Assembly: GCA_964551015.1 (NCBI GenBank)
Contig: CAZKBP010000014.1
Span: 1-64,000, forward strand
Source: CAZKBP01 sp964551015
Lineage (GTDB): Bacteria > Bacteroidota > Bacteroidia > Cytophagales > Microscillaceae
Reading direction: 5' to 3'
DNA: 64,000 nt
Below are positions 9,199 through 17,402 of the stretch, in pieces. Numbering within the stretch: position 1 is the stretch's first letter; the number at the start of each line of letters is the position of its first letter. The notes under the pieces are model-generated. The model was not told where the DNA came from. It saw only the letters and a program-made list of their open reading frames with translations, and did not search any database. A program made the translations under genes and the position numbers.

Positions 9199-10185
9199 TC
9201 ACACCACTACTTCATAATATTCTCTTACTTCCGCCAAGGTGTCTAGCACTTCCTCAGGAGATTCGGCACTGACTAAGCGCGTACGGTAAGGCTTAAAATT
9301 AGGAAAGCCTTTGAAGTAGTTGGTATAATGGCGGCGCATTTCGTAGATACCTCTTTTCTCGCCCTTCCACTCTAGGGAATGCAAGAAATGTTGTTGACAA
9401 ACAGCAATGCGCTGCTCGAGATCAGGTGCAGGCAGGTGGGTTTTGGTCTGGAAATAATGCTTGATTTCATTAAAAATCCAAGGATAGCCAATCGAGGCGC
9501 GGCCAATCATGATTCCATCCACACCGTATTTATGTCGATATTCCCAAGCTTTTTCGGGAGAATCAATATCGCCATTGCCAAAGATAGGAATATGAATATC
9601 AGGGTGGTTTTTGACCTCAGCAATGTGCGTCCAGTCGGCTTCACCTTTGTACATTTGCTTACGGGTACGCCCGTGGATGGTCAGTGCTTGAATACCCACG
9701 TCTTGCAAGCGTTGTGCAACTTCCACGATTTTGATGCTCTTTTCGTCCCAGCCTAGCCGGGTCTTGACCGTTACCGGGAGGTTGACCTGTTTGACGATTT
9801 CCTCGGTCATTTTTTGCATCTTGGGGAGGTCTTGTAAAATGCCTGCACCAGCACCTTTACAAGCTACTTTTTTGACTGGGCAGCCATAATTAATATCGAG
9901 TACCTCCGGCTGAGCGGTTTCGGCAATGGCGGCTGCCCGACGCATAGATTCTATTTCTGCCCCAAAGATTTGAATGCCAATGGGACGCTCATAATCATAA
10001 ATATCCAATTTTTCCACACTCTTCTGGGCATCGCGAATGAGCCCCTCGGCGGCGATGAACTCGGTATACATCATATCGGCACCTTGTTCTTTGCAAACCG
10101 CACGAAAGGGAGGGTCGCTCACATCTTCCATGGGCGCTAATAAAAGTGGGAATTCTCCTAGTTCAATATTTCCTATCTTAACCAA
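9199..10185 (-). CDS. tRNA-dihydrouridine synthase DusB
   Basis: This FMN enzyme reduces uridine to dihydrouridine in tRNA. The protein has the family start (VKIGNIELGEFPLLLAPMED), the strand VSDPPFRAVCKEQGADMMYTE, the active-site NYGCPVKKVACKGAGAGIL with the catalytic Cys in GCP, the RTRKQMYKG-type substrate motif and a C-terminal helical domain. I place the start at the TTG at 10185, giving 328 residues that begin at VKIGN, as DusB proteins do. A longer frame opens at 10224, but that codon lies inside a promoter box (10222-10229) and so cannot be in the mRNA. The gene is divergent from the CPBP protease gene. Confidence 0.93.
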   Translation of the reverse strand: MVKIGNIELGEFPLLLAPMEDVSDPPFRAVCKEQGADMMYTEFIAAEGLIRDAQKSVEKLDIYDYERPIGIQIFGAEIESMRRAAAIAETAQPEVLDINYGCPVKKVACKGAGAGILQDLPKMQKMTEEIVKQVNLPVTVKTRLGWDEKSIKIVEVAQRLQDVGIQALTIHGRTRKQMYKGEADWTHIAEVKNHPDIHIPIFGNGDIDSPEKAWEYRHKYGVDGIMIGRASIGYPWIFNEIKHYFQTKTHLPAPDLEQRIAVCQQHFLHSLEWKGEKRGIYEMRRHYTNYFKGFPNFKPYRTRLVSAESPEEVLDTLAEVREYYEVVV

Positions 10186-10221
10186 TGGCTTTAAATTTTT
10201 GCTGATATCTGTTTTCAGGTA

Positions 10222-10229
10222 CAAAATTA
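10222..10229 (-). promoter_or_regulatory. Bacteroidota -7 promoter box of dusB
   Basis: On the minus strand the sequence is TAATTTTG, a perfect match to TAnnTTTG. It lies about 37 bp before the preferred dusB start, which gives a leader of about 30 nt. No clear -33 TTTG box is seen at the right distance. Confidence 0.65.
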
Positions 10230-10303
10230 CAAGAAAACCTCTGAGTTACACGGCTGGTTATGGTGCTTTATGCGAAGATTTTATAAATTCTAGATTTATC
10301 GTG

Positions 10304-10311
10304 TAATTTTG
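10304..10311 (+). promoter_or_regulatory. Bacteroidota -7 promoter box of the CPBP protease operon
   Basis: TAATTTTG on the plus strand matches TAnnTTTG exactly and lies 19 bp before the ATG at 10330. It is identical to the divergent dusB box. The in-frame TTG at 10309 forms part of the box and so is not the start codon. Confidence 0.7.
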
Positions 10312-10329
10312 TCTTTCTACCTTAAGCAT

Positions 10330-11274
10330 ATGAATCAATTATCTCAACCAGAAAAAATCACAAATAGTTTTTCTGGAATACTTATCGCGACTGGGCTGTT
10401 GTTTTTAGGAATATTTTTGGGTTCCTCTGTGGCTGTATTTGCTCTATCGAGTTGGTACGGTGTTCCCGCAGATCAGATCGGATCTTTTCTAAATTTGGAT
10501 AGCTTGCGTAGGCGGTCAGACGGCAAGATGATTCTATTTTTTTATCAGGGACTGTCGGCTTTGGGAGGGTTTTTTTTGAGTTCTTGGGTTTACCTGAGGC
10601 TGATCGAGCGGAAGCATTTCAAGGACTTGCATCGGAAGACCAAAGTGGCCTGGATGGCTTGGGTCTTAGTGGTTCTGATCACTTTATTGGTCATGCCCCT
10701 TACCTCACTGGTGATTGAGTGGAATATGGGAATTCATTTTCCTAGCTTTATGGAAGGTTTTGAGCAATGGGCTTGGGAAAAAGAACAGTCTTTACAGGCT
10801 TTTACACAGTTTTTGACCGATTTTACCCATCTCGAGGAGGTAATCATAGGATTGATTGTGATGGCTTTGATCCCAGCGGTGGGAGAAGAATTATTCTTTC
10901 GAGGGATTTTGCAAAGAAGCATAGGGGAGCTACTAAACATACACGTGGCGATTTGGCTGTCGGCTATCGTATTTAGTGCCATTCATCTGCAGTTTTATGG
11001 TTTTTTTCCGAGAATGCTATTGGGTGCACTGTTTGGTTATCTGTATTATTGGTCAGGAAATTTATACATTCCGATGCTAGGGCATTTCGTGAATAATGCC
11101 TTTACGCTTATCATGATTTATCTTTACCATCAAGGGGTGGTTTCCTTCAATCTTGCCGAAAGTGGAGCTAGCTCGTGGCTCTATGCCTCATTGTCCTTGC
11201 TGATGACTGGAACTCTATTGTATTATTTTCGGTATCGTTTTTTTAAGCTCGAGCCAAAGCATTCCAATCTATAA
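10330..11274 (+). CDS. CPBP family intramembrane metalloprotease
   Basis: A 314-residue polytopic membrane protein with the three CPBP (Abi) motifs: EELFFRGILQR at about residue 185, FSAIHLQFYGF at about 215, and LGHFVNNAF at about 252. The Glu-Glu, Arg and His residues form the metal-binding active site in this family, which includes the CAAX protease Rce1. About seven to eight hydrophobic helices surround them. Substrates in bacteria are mostly unknown. The ATG at 10330 is chosen because the promoter box ends at 10311. It heads a tight run with the DUF2007 gene (11-bp gap) and cdsA, so it may share in envelope upkeep, which is inference. Confidence 0.9.
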   Translation: MNQLSQPEKITNSFSGILIATGLLFLGIFLGSSVAVFALSSWYGVPADQIGSFLNLDSLRRRSDGKMILFFYQGLSALGGFFLSSWVYLRLIERKHFKDLHRKTKVAWMAWVLVVLITLLVMPLTSLVIEWNMGIHFPSFMEGFEQWAWEKEQSLQAFTQFLTDFTHLEEVIIGLIVMALIPAVGEELFFRGILQRSIGELLNIHVAIWLSAIVFSAIHLQFYGFFPRMLLGALFGYLYYWSGNLYIPMLGHFVNNAFTLIMIYLYHQGVVSFNLAESGASSWLYASLSLLMTGTLLYYFRYRFFKLEPKHSNL

Positions 11275-11285
11275 AGCATAAGTTT

Positions 11286-11501
11286 ATGAATAATTGGGAA
11301 AAAGTATTTAACACCGATCAGGCATATCAGGCAGAAATTGTTAAAGCCGTTTTAGTAGATCGCGGTTTATCCGCGGTAATCATTAACAAGCAGGATTCTT
11401 CCTACAGCGGAGCCTTTTCGGGTCAGATGGAGGTATATGTACCATTAGAAGAAGCTGTGCAAGCTGTGAATATTATCTATGATGAAATCCGATTCGATTA
11501 G
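11286..11501 (+). CDS. DUF2007 domain-containing small protein
   Basis: A 71-residue soluble protein that matches the DUF2007 pattern of putative signal-transducing proteins: an N-terminal segment on taking information from one of two sides (VFNTDQAYQAEIVKAVLVD), VIINKQDSS, and the end VYVPLEEAVQAVNIIYDE. This is an ACT/GlnB-like alpha-beta fold by family knowledge. It lies between the CPBP protease (11-bp gap) and cdsA, whose start overlaps its last 23 bp in another frame. The biochemical role is unknown. The position in front of cdsA is common in this phylum as far as I recall. Confidence 0.85.
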   Translation: MNNWEKVFNTDQAYQAEIVKAVLVDRGLSAVIINKQDSSYSGAFSGQMEVYVPLEEAVQAVNIIYDEIRFD

Positions 11502-12327
11502 TGCCCATACGAAAAAGAAAGATAATCTTAGAAATCGCCTCATCTTTGGCTTCTCTGGTTTCTTTTTGATGATGGGAGGGATTCTTTGGAATGCCTGGTC
11601 TTACTTTTTCGTGTTCTTTGTGATTTGTGCGGTATGTATCTACGAGTTTTATGATCTCTGGCTCAATGTAGGCAAAGCTCCTTTGAGAAGATACGGGATA
11701 GGCATCACTCTGGGGTTTTATACCCTGAGCTTTCTAGCCAGTATGGAGATACTGCCAGCTATTTTTTACTTGTGGGTTTATCCACTCTTTTCCCTTGTAT
11801 TTATCATCAAGCTTTATGATTCCAAAGAGCAAAATCCCTTTGAAAATGTAGGTCTGACGCTGTTGGGCATAGTCTACGTAGGCTTCCCTTTCGGTGCGCT
11901 CCACTGGGCCGTAGTATCAGAGGGAGCCTATCACTATGAGGTAACCATCGGTATTTTCTTTTTACTTTGGATACACGACATCGGAGCTTATTTTATTGGC
12001 TATCGTTATGGCAAACGCCAGCTTTTCCCACGGATATCTCCTAATAAGTCTTGGGAAGGGAGCCTGGGAGGAGCCATCTTGGCCGCCTTGATGGTGATGC
12101 TCTTGGGTTATTATTTACCTTATCTGAGCTATTTAGAATGGGGCGGAGTAGCAGCCATCATCGTGATAGTGGGTACACACGGTGATCTCATCGAGTCTAT
12201 GCTCAAAAGAAGTATACAGGTGAAAGACTCCAGCCGTGCTTTGCCCGGGCACGGTGGTTTTCTGGATAGGTTTGATAACCTGCTCATGTCAGCACCCTTC
12301 ATTGCACTTTTTTTGAAAATATTCTAG
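11479..12327 (+). CDS. cdsA: Phosphatidate cytidylyltransferase
   Basis: This 282-residue membrane enzyme makes CDP-diacylglycerol from phosphatidic acid and CTP, the branch point for phospholipids. It has about seven to eight TM helices. The C-terminal family signature is clear: ISPNKSWEGSLGGAI, VGTHGDLIESMLKR, VKDSSRALPGHGGFLDRFD, with the acidic residues that bind magnesium. Translation starts at ATG 11479 (a second ATG follows at once), within the end of the DUF2007 gene, which suggests coupling. Its product feeds phosphatidylserine synthesis, and a phosphatidylserine decarboxylase gene lies 1.5 kb downstream, though under separate control. Confidence 0.95.
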   Translation: MMKSDSISAHTKKKDNLRNRLIFGFSGFFLMMGGILWNAWSYFFVFFVICAVCIYEFYDLWLNVGKAPLRRYGIGITLGFYTLSFLASMEILPAIFYLWVYPLFSLVFIIKLYDSKEQNPFENVGLTLLGIVYVGFPFGALHWAVVSEGAYHYEVTIGIFFLLWIHDIGAYFIGYRYGKRQLFPRISPNKSWEGSLGGAILAALMVMLLGYYLPYLSYLEWGGVAAIIVIVGTHGDLIESMLKRSIQVKDSSRALPGHGGFLDRFDNLLMSAPFIALFLKIF

Positions 12328-12357
12328 AAAAATTTATATAAATAATTATAAAAATGA

Positions 12358-12365
12358 TAATTTTG
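12358..12365 (+). promoter_or_regulatory. Bacteroidota -7 promoter box of glutamate dehydrogenase
   Basis: TAATTTTG matches TAnnTTTG and lies 88 bp before the start codon, in a very AT-rich gap after cdsA. It implies a leader of about 80 nt and separate transcription from the cdsA operon. Confidence 0.6.
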
Positions 12366-12452
12366 GCGTATAAATGAAAGTAGCCTCCGAGTGAAGCTCA
12401 TTTAGTTTTTGTTATAAATATAATCTAGAATCGTATCTTAATACAAAAGTAT

Positions 12453-13727
12453 ATGGCATATTTAGAACCTGCTCCCATTAAAGACAGAGAAAAACCATTA
12501 GAATCCATGATGTCTCGCTTTGATGTAGCGGCCAGTATTTTGGGCATTAGCGAGGAGATGTACAACATTCTTAAAACTCCTGTCAAACAAGTAATCGTGG
12601 GCCTGCCTATTACCATGGACAATGGCAAAGTCAAGGTCTTTCAAGGTTATCGGGTCGTACATTCAAATATTTTAGGGCCTTCCAAAGGAGGGATCCGTTT
12701 TGACCCAGATGTCAACCTCAACGAAGTACAGGCATTAGCGGCCTGGATGACTTGGAAATGTGCCGTGGTAGATATCCCTTACGGGGGAGCCAAAGGAGGA
12801 ATCACTTGCAATCCCCGCGAAATGTCCGCAGGCGAGCTAGAACGACTGGTGCGTCGATACACCAACTCGATGTTAGACGTCTTTGGGGTAGATCGGGATA
12901 TTCCCGCCCCAGATATGGGGACGGGTCCTCGTGAAATGGCTTGGCTCATGGATGAATACTCGAAGGCCAACGGGATGACCGTAAATGCCGTCGTAACCGG
13001 CAAGCCCTTGGTACTCGGAGGTTCGCTAGGGCGCGTAGAGGCGACCGGCAGGGGAGTAATGGTCTGCGCCCTAGCTGGGATGGAGAAGCTACGCATCAAT
13101 CCTTACAAGGCAACTTGTGCCGTACAAGGCTTCGGAAACGTAGGTTCGCACGCTGCCAAACTCCTCCACGAAAGAGGGGTGAACGTAGTTGCCATTAGTG
13201 ATTTGTCAGGCGCCTATTACAACGAAAAAGGAATTGATATCGATAAGGCCATCGAGTATGTACAAAATAACAATCGCTCCCTCGTTGGCTTCGATGGAGC
13301 AGAATCCATCCCTCCTGGCGAACTGCTGACCTTAGAGGTAGACATTCTCGTGCCCGCGGCCAAGGAAGATGTAATCGTACTAGAAAATGCAAATCAAGTG
13401 AAAGCCAAACTCATCGTAGAGGGTGCCAATGGCCCTACGGCCGCCCAAGCAGATAAGCTAATCAATGAGAAAGGAATTCTGGCCGTACCAGATATTTTGG
13501 CCAATGCGGGTGGGGTAAGTGTCTCTTACTTCGAGTGGGTACAAAATCGCTTGGGCTACAAATGGACCCAAGAGCGTATTCACCGACGTAGCGACCGAAT
13601 CATGAAAGAAGCCTTCGAGCGGGTCTACCAAGCTTCTCTACAGTACAAAGTACCCATGCGAATCGCTGCCTACATCGTCGCCATTGACAAGGTAGCCAAG
13701 ACCTATGAATTTCGTGGGGGTTATTAA
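12453..13727 (+). CDS. Glu/Leu/Phe/Val family dehydrogenase (glutamate dehydrogenase)
   Basis: A 424-residue cytoplasmic enzyme that interconverts glutamate with 2-oxoglutarate and ammonia. The catalytic domain shows GGIRFDPDVNLNEVQALA, the active-site lysine segment IPYGGAKGGI (about residue 112) and PAPDMGTGPREMAW (about 151). The C-terminal Rossmann domain has VQGFGNVGSHAAKLL (about 223), AISDLSGAYYN and VPDILANAGGVSVSYFEWVQN. The length and the QNRLGYKW segment fit NAD-type hexameric enzymes such as RocG/GdhB. It has its own promoter and no partner. A short hairpin follows the stop (TCTCAA at 13731 and TTGAGA at 13745). Coenzyme use cannot be settled by eye. Confidence 0.93.
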   Translation: MAYLEPAPIKDREKPLESMMSRFDVAASILGISEEMYNILKTPVKQVIVGLPITMDNGKVKVFQGYRVVHSNILGPSKGGIRFDPDVNLNEVQALAAWMTWKCAVVDIPYGGAKGGITCNPREMSAGELERLVRRYTNSMLDVFGVDRDIPAPDMGTGPREMAWLMDEYSKANGMTVNAVVTGKPLVLGGSLGRVEATGRGVMVCALAGMEKLRINPYKATCAVQGFGNVGSHAAKLLHERGVNVVAISDLSGAYYNEKGIDIDKAIEYVQNNNRSLVGFDGAESIPPGELLTLEVDILVPAAKEDVIVLENANQVKAKLIVEGANGPTAAQADKLINEKGILAVPDILANAGGVSVSYFEWVQNRLGYKWTQERIHRRSDRIMKEAFERVYQASLQYKVPMRIAAYIVAIDKVAKTYEFRGGY

Positions 13728-13821
13728 AATTCTCAATGAAAAGCTTGAGAGATAGTAGCTATTTTGTAATGCTTCAATCTCCCAATTGGCAATTTGCAAT
13801 TTGTAATTTAATTTAGCCCTC

Positions 13822-14481
13822 ATGATGAAAATCCATCGTGAGGGCTATCTTATCTTGCTATTGACTGTGATTCTTTGCGGATCACTAGTTTGGGTTGCTT
13901 TTTGGTTCATCCCCTATGCGTGGCTGAGAATAATTATTTATGTAGGACTGGGAATACTCTTTTTATTTGTCTTGCAATTCTTTCGCGATCCAGTCCGTAC
14001 GCCTCCCACACGAGAGGGAGTGATTATCGCACCTGCCGACGGCAAGGTAGTGGTGATTGAAGAAACTAAGGAGCAGGAATATTTACAGGAAAATCGCATT
14101 CAAATTTCCATTTTCATGTCTCCCCTGGATGTGCACGTGAATCGCAACCCCGTAAGTGGACAGGTGAGCTACGCCCAATATCATACCGGGCGTTATCTGG
14201 TGGCTTGGCATCCTAAGTCCAGCACCGAGAACGAACGCCATACCTTAGCCATCCGCACAGAAAATGGATCAGAAATTTTGATGCGCCAAATTGCCGGAGC
14301 CATGGCGCGTCGCATTCGTTGTTATGTAAAAAAACAAGACTTCGTGACCAAAGGAGAAGAAATGGGATTCATCAAATTTGGCTCGAGAGTTGATTTGTTT
14401 TTACCCTTGCACGCGGACATTCAAGTAAAACTTGGGGAGCAGGTATATGCCGGAGAATCTATCCTAGCACTTTTGGATTGA
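13822..14481 (+). CDS. psd: Phosphatidylserine decarboxylase family protein
   Basis: A 219-residue short-type phosphatidylserine decarboxylase, which makes phosphatidylethanolamine at the inner membrane. Two N-terminal TM helices (about 8-50) precede the core: FFRDPVRTPP, APADGKVVVIEE, FMSPLDVHVNRNPVSG, and the C-terminal FGSRVDLFLP at about 182-191. By family knowledge the chain is cleaved between Gly and Ser of that motif to form the pyruvoyl group. The start is the ATG at 13822. Upstream is the sequence GCAATTTGTAA, also present before lpxB. It is followed after 55 bp by a secreted protein of unknown function. Confidence 0.93.
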   Translation: MMKIHREGYLILLLTVILCGSLVWVAFWFIPYAWLRIIIYVGLGILFLFVLQFFRDPVRTPPTREGVIIAPADGKVVVIEETKEQEYLQENRIQISIFMSPLDVHVNRNPVSGQVSYAQYHTGRYLVAWHPKSSTENERHTLAIRTENGSEILMRQIAGAMARRIRCYVKKQDFVTKGEEMGFIKFGSRVDLFLPLHADIQVKLGEQVYAGESILALLD

Positions 14482-14536
14482 GTAAACGCTCGGTGGCTTA
14501 CCTTCGTCTCTAAAGTAGAACACATTTCTATTTTTC

Positions 14537-15415
14537 ATGAAAAAACATCTCTACCTCCTTCTGGCTTTTTTGCTGATCCTGTGGACTCCCTTTCTTCGGG
14601 CGCAAATCCCAGGAGGAGATACTTTGAAAATTCTTTTCCGAAACTATACCATCAAGAAGTATAAAGACTACGAACAAAATATTTTCAAAGCAGAAATCTA
14701 CAACGAAAAAGCCAAACTCTACGAATGGAAGGCAGAGAAGGCGAGCCACCTGCAATTTGTAGCGATTAATGATAAATATACTTACGATATCACGGGGGAT
14801 AGTATCTACAATTTTGTTTTTCAAGAATATGTCTCAGCAGATAATGATGCTTTCATTTGGTACATTTTATCCTTGGATCGCCACGAGTTCAAGGTGATCG
14901 ATAAAGTACCTTCGCTTTATTCCACGCCTTGGCTCAGTGATATTGGCTACGATGGCGTCTATGAGATTATTGTCAAAGACTACACCTTTGCTTATTGGAA
15001 CGCCTCTTTCCTAGATTCGCCCTATGTGCAGGTGATTTTGCGCCTTCAAGACGGGAAATATCGCCCTGCCCTCAATTTTATGCAGCAGGATGAAATAAAA
15101 TACCCAGAGGCACTAGCCACCGAAATTCGTCAAGGGATGCAAGCCTTTTACGAAAAAAGCAAAAGTACTTATCCTTACAAGGTAGAAATTCTGGGGGGGA
15201 GCAAAAGCCAGCGTTGGGGATTTATTTCTCCCAAACTTTGGGGAACCATGCTTACCTTCATCTATGCTGGTCAGGCTGATTTGGCGTGGAAATTTCTAGA
15301 TCAGGCTTGGTACGAGAAAATTGAGGGTAAAGACGCTTTCTTGGCAGATTTTAAGGGAAAGCTGGCCCAGAGCCCTTTTTGGGCAGAAATCAAACAGATG
15401 AACAATTGGCAATAA
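14537..15415 (+). CDS. Secreted protein of unknown function
   Basis: A 292-residue protein with a clear signal peptide (MKKHLYLLLAFLLILWTPF, cut near RAQ). The mature part is rich in Tyr, Trp and charged residues. Notable segments are FIWYILSLDRHEFKVIDKV, the acidic DIGYDGVYEIIVKD (like a calcium-binding or FG-GAP-type loop, uncertain) and a C-terminal SKLWGTM/YAGQADLAWKFLDQAWYE helix pair. I do not recognise the family. It lies 55 bp after psd in the same direction and could be co-transcribed. It is probably periplasmic or surface-bound because no sorting tail or TM is seen. Confidence 0.75.
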   Translation: MKKHLYLLLAFLLILWTPFLRAQIPGGDTLKILFRNYTIKKYKDYEQNIFKAEIYNEKAKLYEWKAEKASHLQFVAINDKYTYDITGDSIYNFVFQEYVSADNDAFIWYILSLDRHEFKVIDKVPSLYSTPWLSDIGYDGVYEIIVKDYTFAYWNASFLDSPYVQVILRLQDGKYRPALNFMQQDEIKYPEALATEIRQGMQAFYEKSKSTYPYKVEILGGSKSQRWGFISPKLWGTMLTFIYAGQADLAWKFLDQAWYEKIEGKDAFLADFKGKLAQSPFWAEIKQMNNWQ

Positions 15416-15755
15416 GTTTTACAAGTTGTTTTTTGATCAATCCATCTGATTATAAATAAATTTTCTCTTTTGCTAACTATCGTTGAGTAATCCGAGTTAT
15501 GACTCTGGTACAGGTTGGAGGTTCGTCCTTGATTAATGCAAATATTTCTTCAAAATGAATATATTTGCAGCGGAAGGAATCTCAGGTAACCCTGATTTTT
15601 ATTCATAGATTTTAAATAGTCGGATATAAAAGTCTTGGGAAAAACCATTGGTAAAGCCTTGAAAAAGAAATACATAGCTGATAATCCACCACGAGAAACT
15701 ATTTAAAATCTAGACTCCTCAGTCAAATTTTTTTAATCTAGACTAGAAAATATTT
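15416..15755. other. Intergenic region with inverted-repeat element, no gene
   Basis: This 340-bp gap before the E2 gene holds no credible gene. A small hairpin TCAGG-TAAC-CCTGA followed by five T lies at about 15582-15600 and may end transcription from the left. To its right is the 107-bp inverted-repeat element at 15606-15712. The 10-mer AATCTAGACT occurs twice (15707-15716 and 15735-15744) just before the E2 start and may be a regulator site. Confidence 0.5.
15606..15712. repeat. 107-bp element with perfect 15-bp terminal inverted repeats
   Basis: TAGATTTTAAATAGT at 15606-15620 is the exact reverse complement of ACTATTTAAAATCTA at 15698-15712. The 77 bp between hold a short frame without a start. 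The layout recalls a MITE or a remnant of a mobile element, but I see no target-site duplication. It could also be a large operator or hairpin. Confidence 0.6.
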
Positions 15756-17147
15756 ATGGCTTCTGTAGAAATGGTCATGCCCAAAATGGGCGAAAGTGTC
15801 ATGGAAGGAACAATTCTTAAATGGTTGAAAGAAGTAGGTGATCCCATCGAGCAGGACGAACCTGTGCTCGAGGTAGCCACCGATAAAGTAGACACCGAAA
15901 TCCCCGCTACCCACGCTGGGATACTTCAGGAAATACTAGCCGAAGAAGGAGAAACCGTAGAAGTAGGTAAAGCCATTGCCGTCATCAGCACGGAGGGCGA
16001 AGCATCATCACCTACCACAGAGACAGACGAATCTAGTTCCGAAGCAACTCAGCCTGAACCTGCTCTGGAAGAGGCTGTCAATAACATTCAAAATACTGTC
16101 AATCAAGCTCAAGAGCTAGCAGATCATACTGCACAATCAGAGAAGCCCGATGAAAATCGTTTTTATTCTCCCCTAGTGCTCAATATCGCCAAAGAAGAGA
16201 ATATCAGCATGTCGGAGCTGGCTCGAGTTCCGGGCAGCGGAATGGATAATCGTGTCACCAAGAAAGATATTCTCCATTACATTGAACAAAAGAAAAAAGA
16301 AGGACAGCCCTCTTCTCAGCCAGTAAGCCCTACCCAAAAAACAACTCCACAACCAGAAACCGTGCCGCCCCCCTCGGAGCCTTCTCCTGCCCTGCTGCAA
16401 GAGTCGCAGCAGATTAGCAAATCTACTTCCATGAACGGAAGCTCGGAAATCATCGAGATGGATCGCATGCGGAAGATGATTGCCCAGCGCATGGTAGAAT
16501 CCAAACAAATATCTCCTCACGTGACCACCTTCGTGGAGGTAGATGTGACCAATATTGTGCTCTGGCGCAATCGCATCAAGGGTGATTTCAAAAAGAGAGA
16601 AGGAGAAAATATCACCTTCACGCCCATTTTCATAGAAGCCCTGGCCAAAACCTTGCGTGATTTCCCGATGGTCAATATTTCCGTAGACGGGGATAAGATC
16701 ATTCGCAAAAAAGAAATCAATATGGGAATGGCCGCTGCCCTACCCACGGGGAACCTGATTGTACCCGTGATTAAAAATGCAGATCATCTGAGTTTATTAG
16801 GCTTGACCAAGCAAGTCAATGATCTAGCCAGTCGTGCTCGGAACAATCAACTCAAACCAGATGAATTATCCGGTGGAACCTACACCATGTCTAACATCGG
16901 CTCTTTTGGAAACGAGATGGGTACGCCCATCATCGTGCAACCCCAAGTCGCGATTATGGCTTTTGGAACCATCAAGAAGAAACCCGCGGTCATAGAGACT
17001 CCAACGGGTGATGTGATCGCGATCCGACATATGATGTTTATTTCGCATGCCTACGACCACCGCGTGATTGACGGAGCACTGGGGGGCTCTTTTGCCCGGA
17101 AAGTAGCAGATTATTTGGAGAGTTTTGATATGAATCGAGAAATCTAG
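15756..17147 (+). CDS. 2-oxoacid dehydrogenase dihydrolipoyl acyltransferase (E2)
   Basis: A 463-residue E2 core protein that moves the acyl group from a 2-oxoacid dehydrogenase to CoA. Domains in order: one lipoyl domain (1-78) with the lipoylated lysine K44 in EVATDKVDTEIPA, an acidic Pro/Glu linker, the peripheral-subunit binding domain (about 134-172, FYSPLVLNIAKEENI and GSGMDNRVTKKDIL), a second Pro/Ser-rich linker, and the catalytic domain (about 230-463) with the active site H435 and D439 in DHRVIDGALGG. No E1 or E3 gene is adjacent. In this phylum similar E2 proteins work on branched-chain 2-oxoacids, pyruvate or 2-oxoglutarate; the substrate is not clear. Confidence 0.9.
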   Translation: MASVEMVMPKMGESVMEGTILKWLKEVGDPIEQDEPVLEVATDKVDTEIPATHAGILQEILAEEGETVEVGKAIAVISTEGEASSPTTETDESSSEATQPEPALEEAVNNIQNTVNQAQELADHTAQSEKPDENRFYSPLVLNIAKEENISMSELARVPGSGMDNRVTKKDILHYIEQKKKEGQPSSQPVSPTQKTTPQPETVPPPSEPSPALLQESQQISKSTSMNGSSEIIEMDRMRKMIAQRMVESKQISPHVTTFVEVDVTNIVLWRNRIKGDFKKREGENITFTPIFIEALAKTLRDFPMVNISVDGDKIIRKKEINMGMAAALPTGNLIVPVIKNADHLSLLGLTKQVNDLASRARNNQLKPDELSGGTYTMSNIGSFGNEMGTPIIVQPQVAIMAFGTIKKKPAVIETPTGDVIAIRHMMFISHAYDHRVIDGALGGSFARKVADYLESFDMNREI

Positions 17148-17313
17148 TACGGCTTGACTTCTGCCTCTAGCAACTCAAGATTGGGTAAACACGAGGGATG
17201 GAATAATGGAGGAAAAGCATTTTGCTAAAACTCGATTTATCAACAGCTAGTTCTCAATAAAAGCTGATAGTTAATCTACGAATAGCTAGATGCTTCGTTT
17301 ATTTATTGTTTAT

Positions 17314-17372
17314 CTGCGCAAATTTCATACACTAAAATACCAAAGTATACAAATTTTTCTAAATTTGCGCAG
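17314..17372. promoter_or_regulatory. 12-bp inverted repeat across the nhaB promoter
   Basis: CTGCGCAAATTT (17314-17325) and AAATTTGCGCAG (17361-17372) are exact reverse complements 35 bp apart. The right arm overlaps the -7 box TAAATTTG (17360-17367). A regulator bound to the arms, or a DNA loop between them, would cover the promoter. Confidence 0.55.
17360..17367 (+). promoter_or_regulatory. Bacteroidota -7 promoter box of nhaB
   Basis: TAAATTTG matches TAnnTTTG and lies 36 bp before the start codon of nhaB. Confidence 0.65.
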
Positions 17373-17402
17373 TCTGTCATACCAAGTAAATCAAAAAACA
17401 AA

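Noticed and set aside
15480..15600. Possible riboswitch or tRNA-like structure before the E2 gene
   Set aside because: The phrase GGTTCGTCC and the segment AATCTCAGG recall a T-arm and a glycine riboswitch, but no full cloverleaf or two-part aptamer core can be built.
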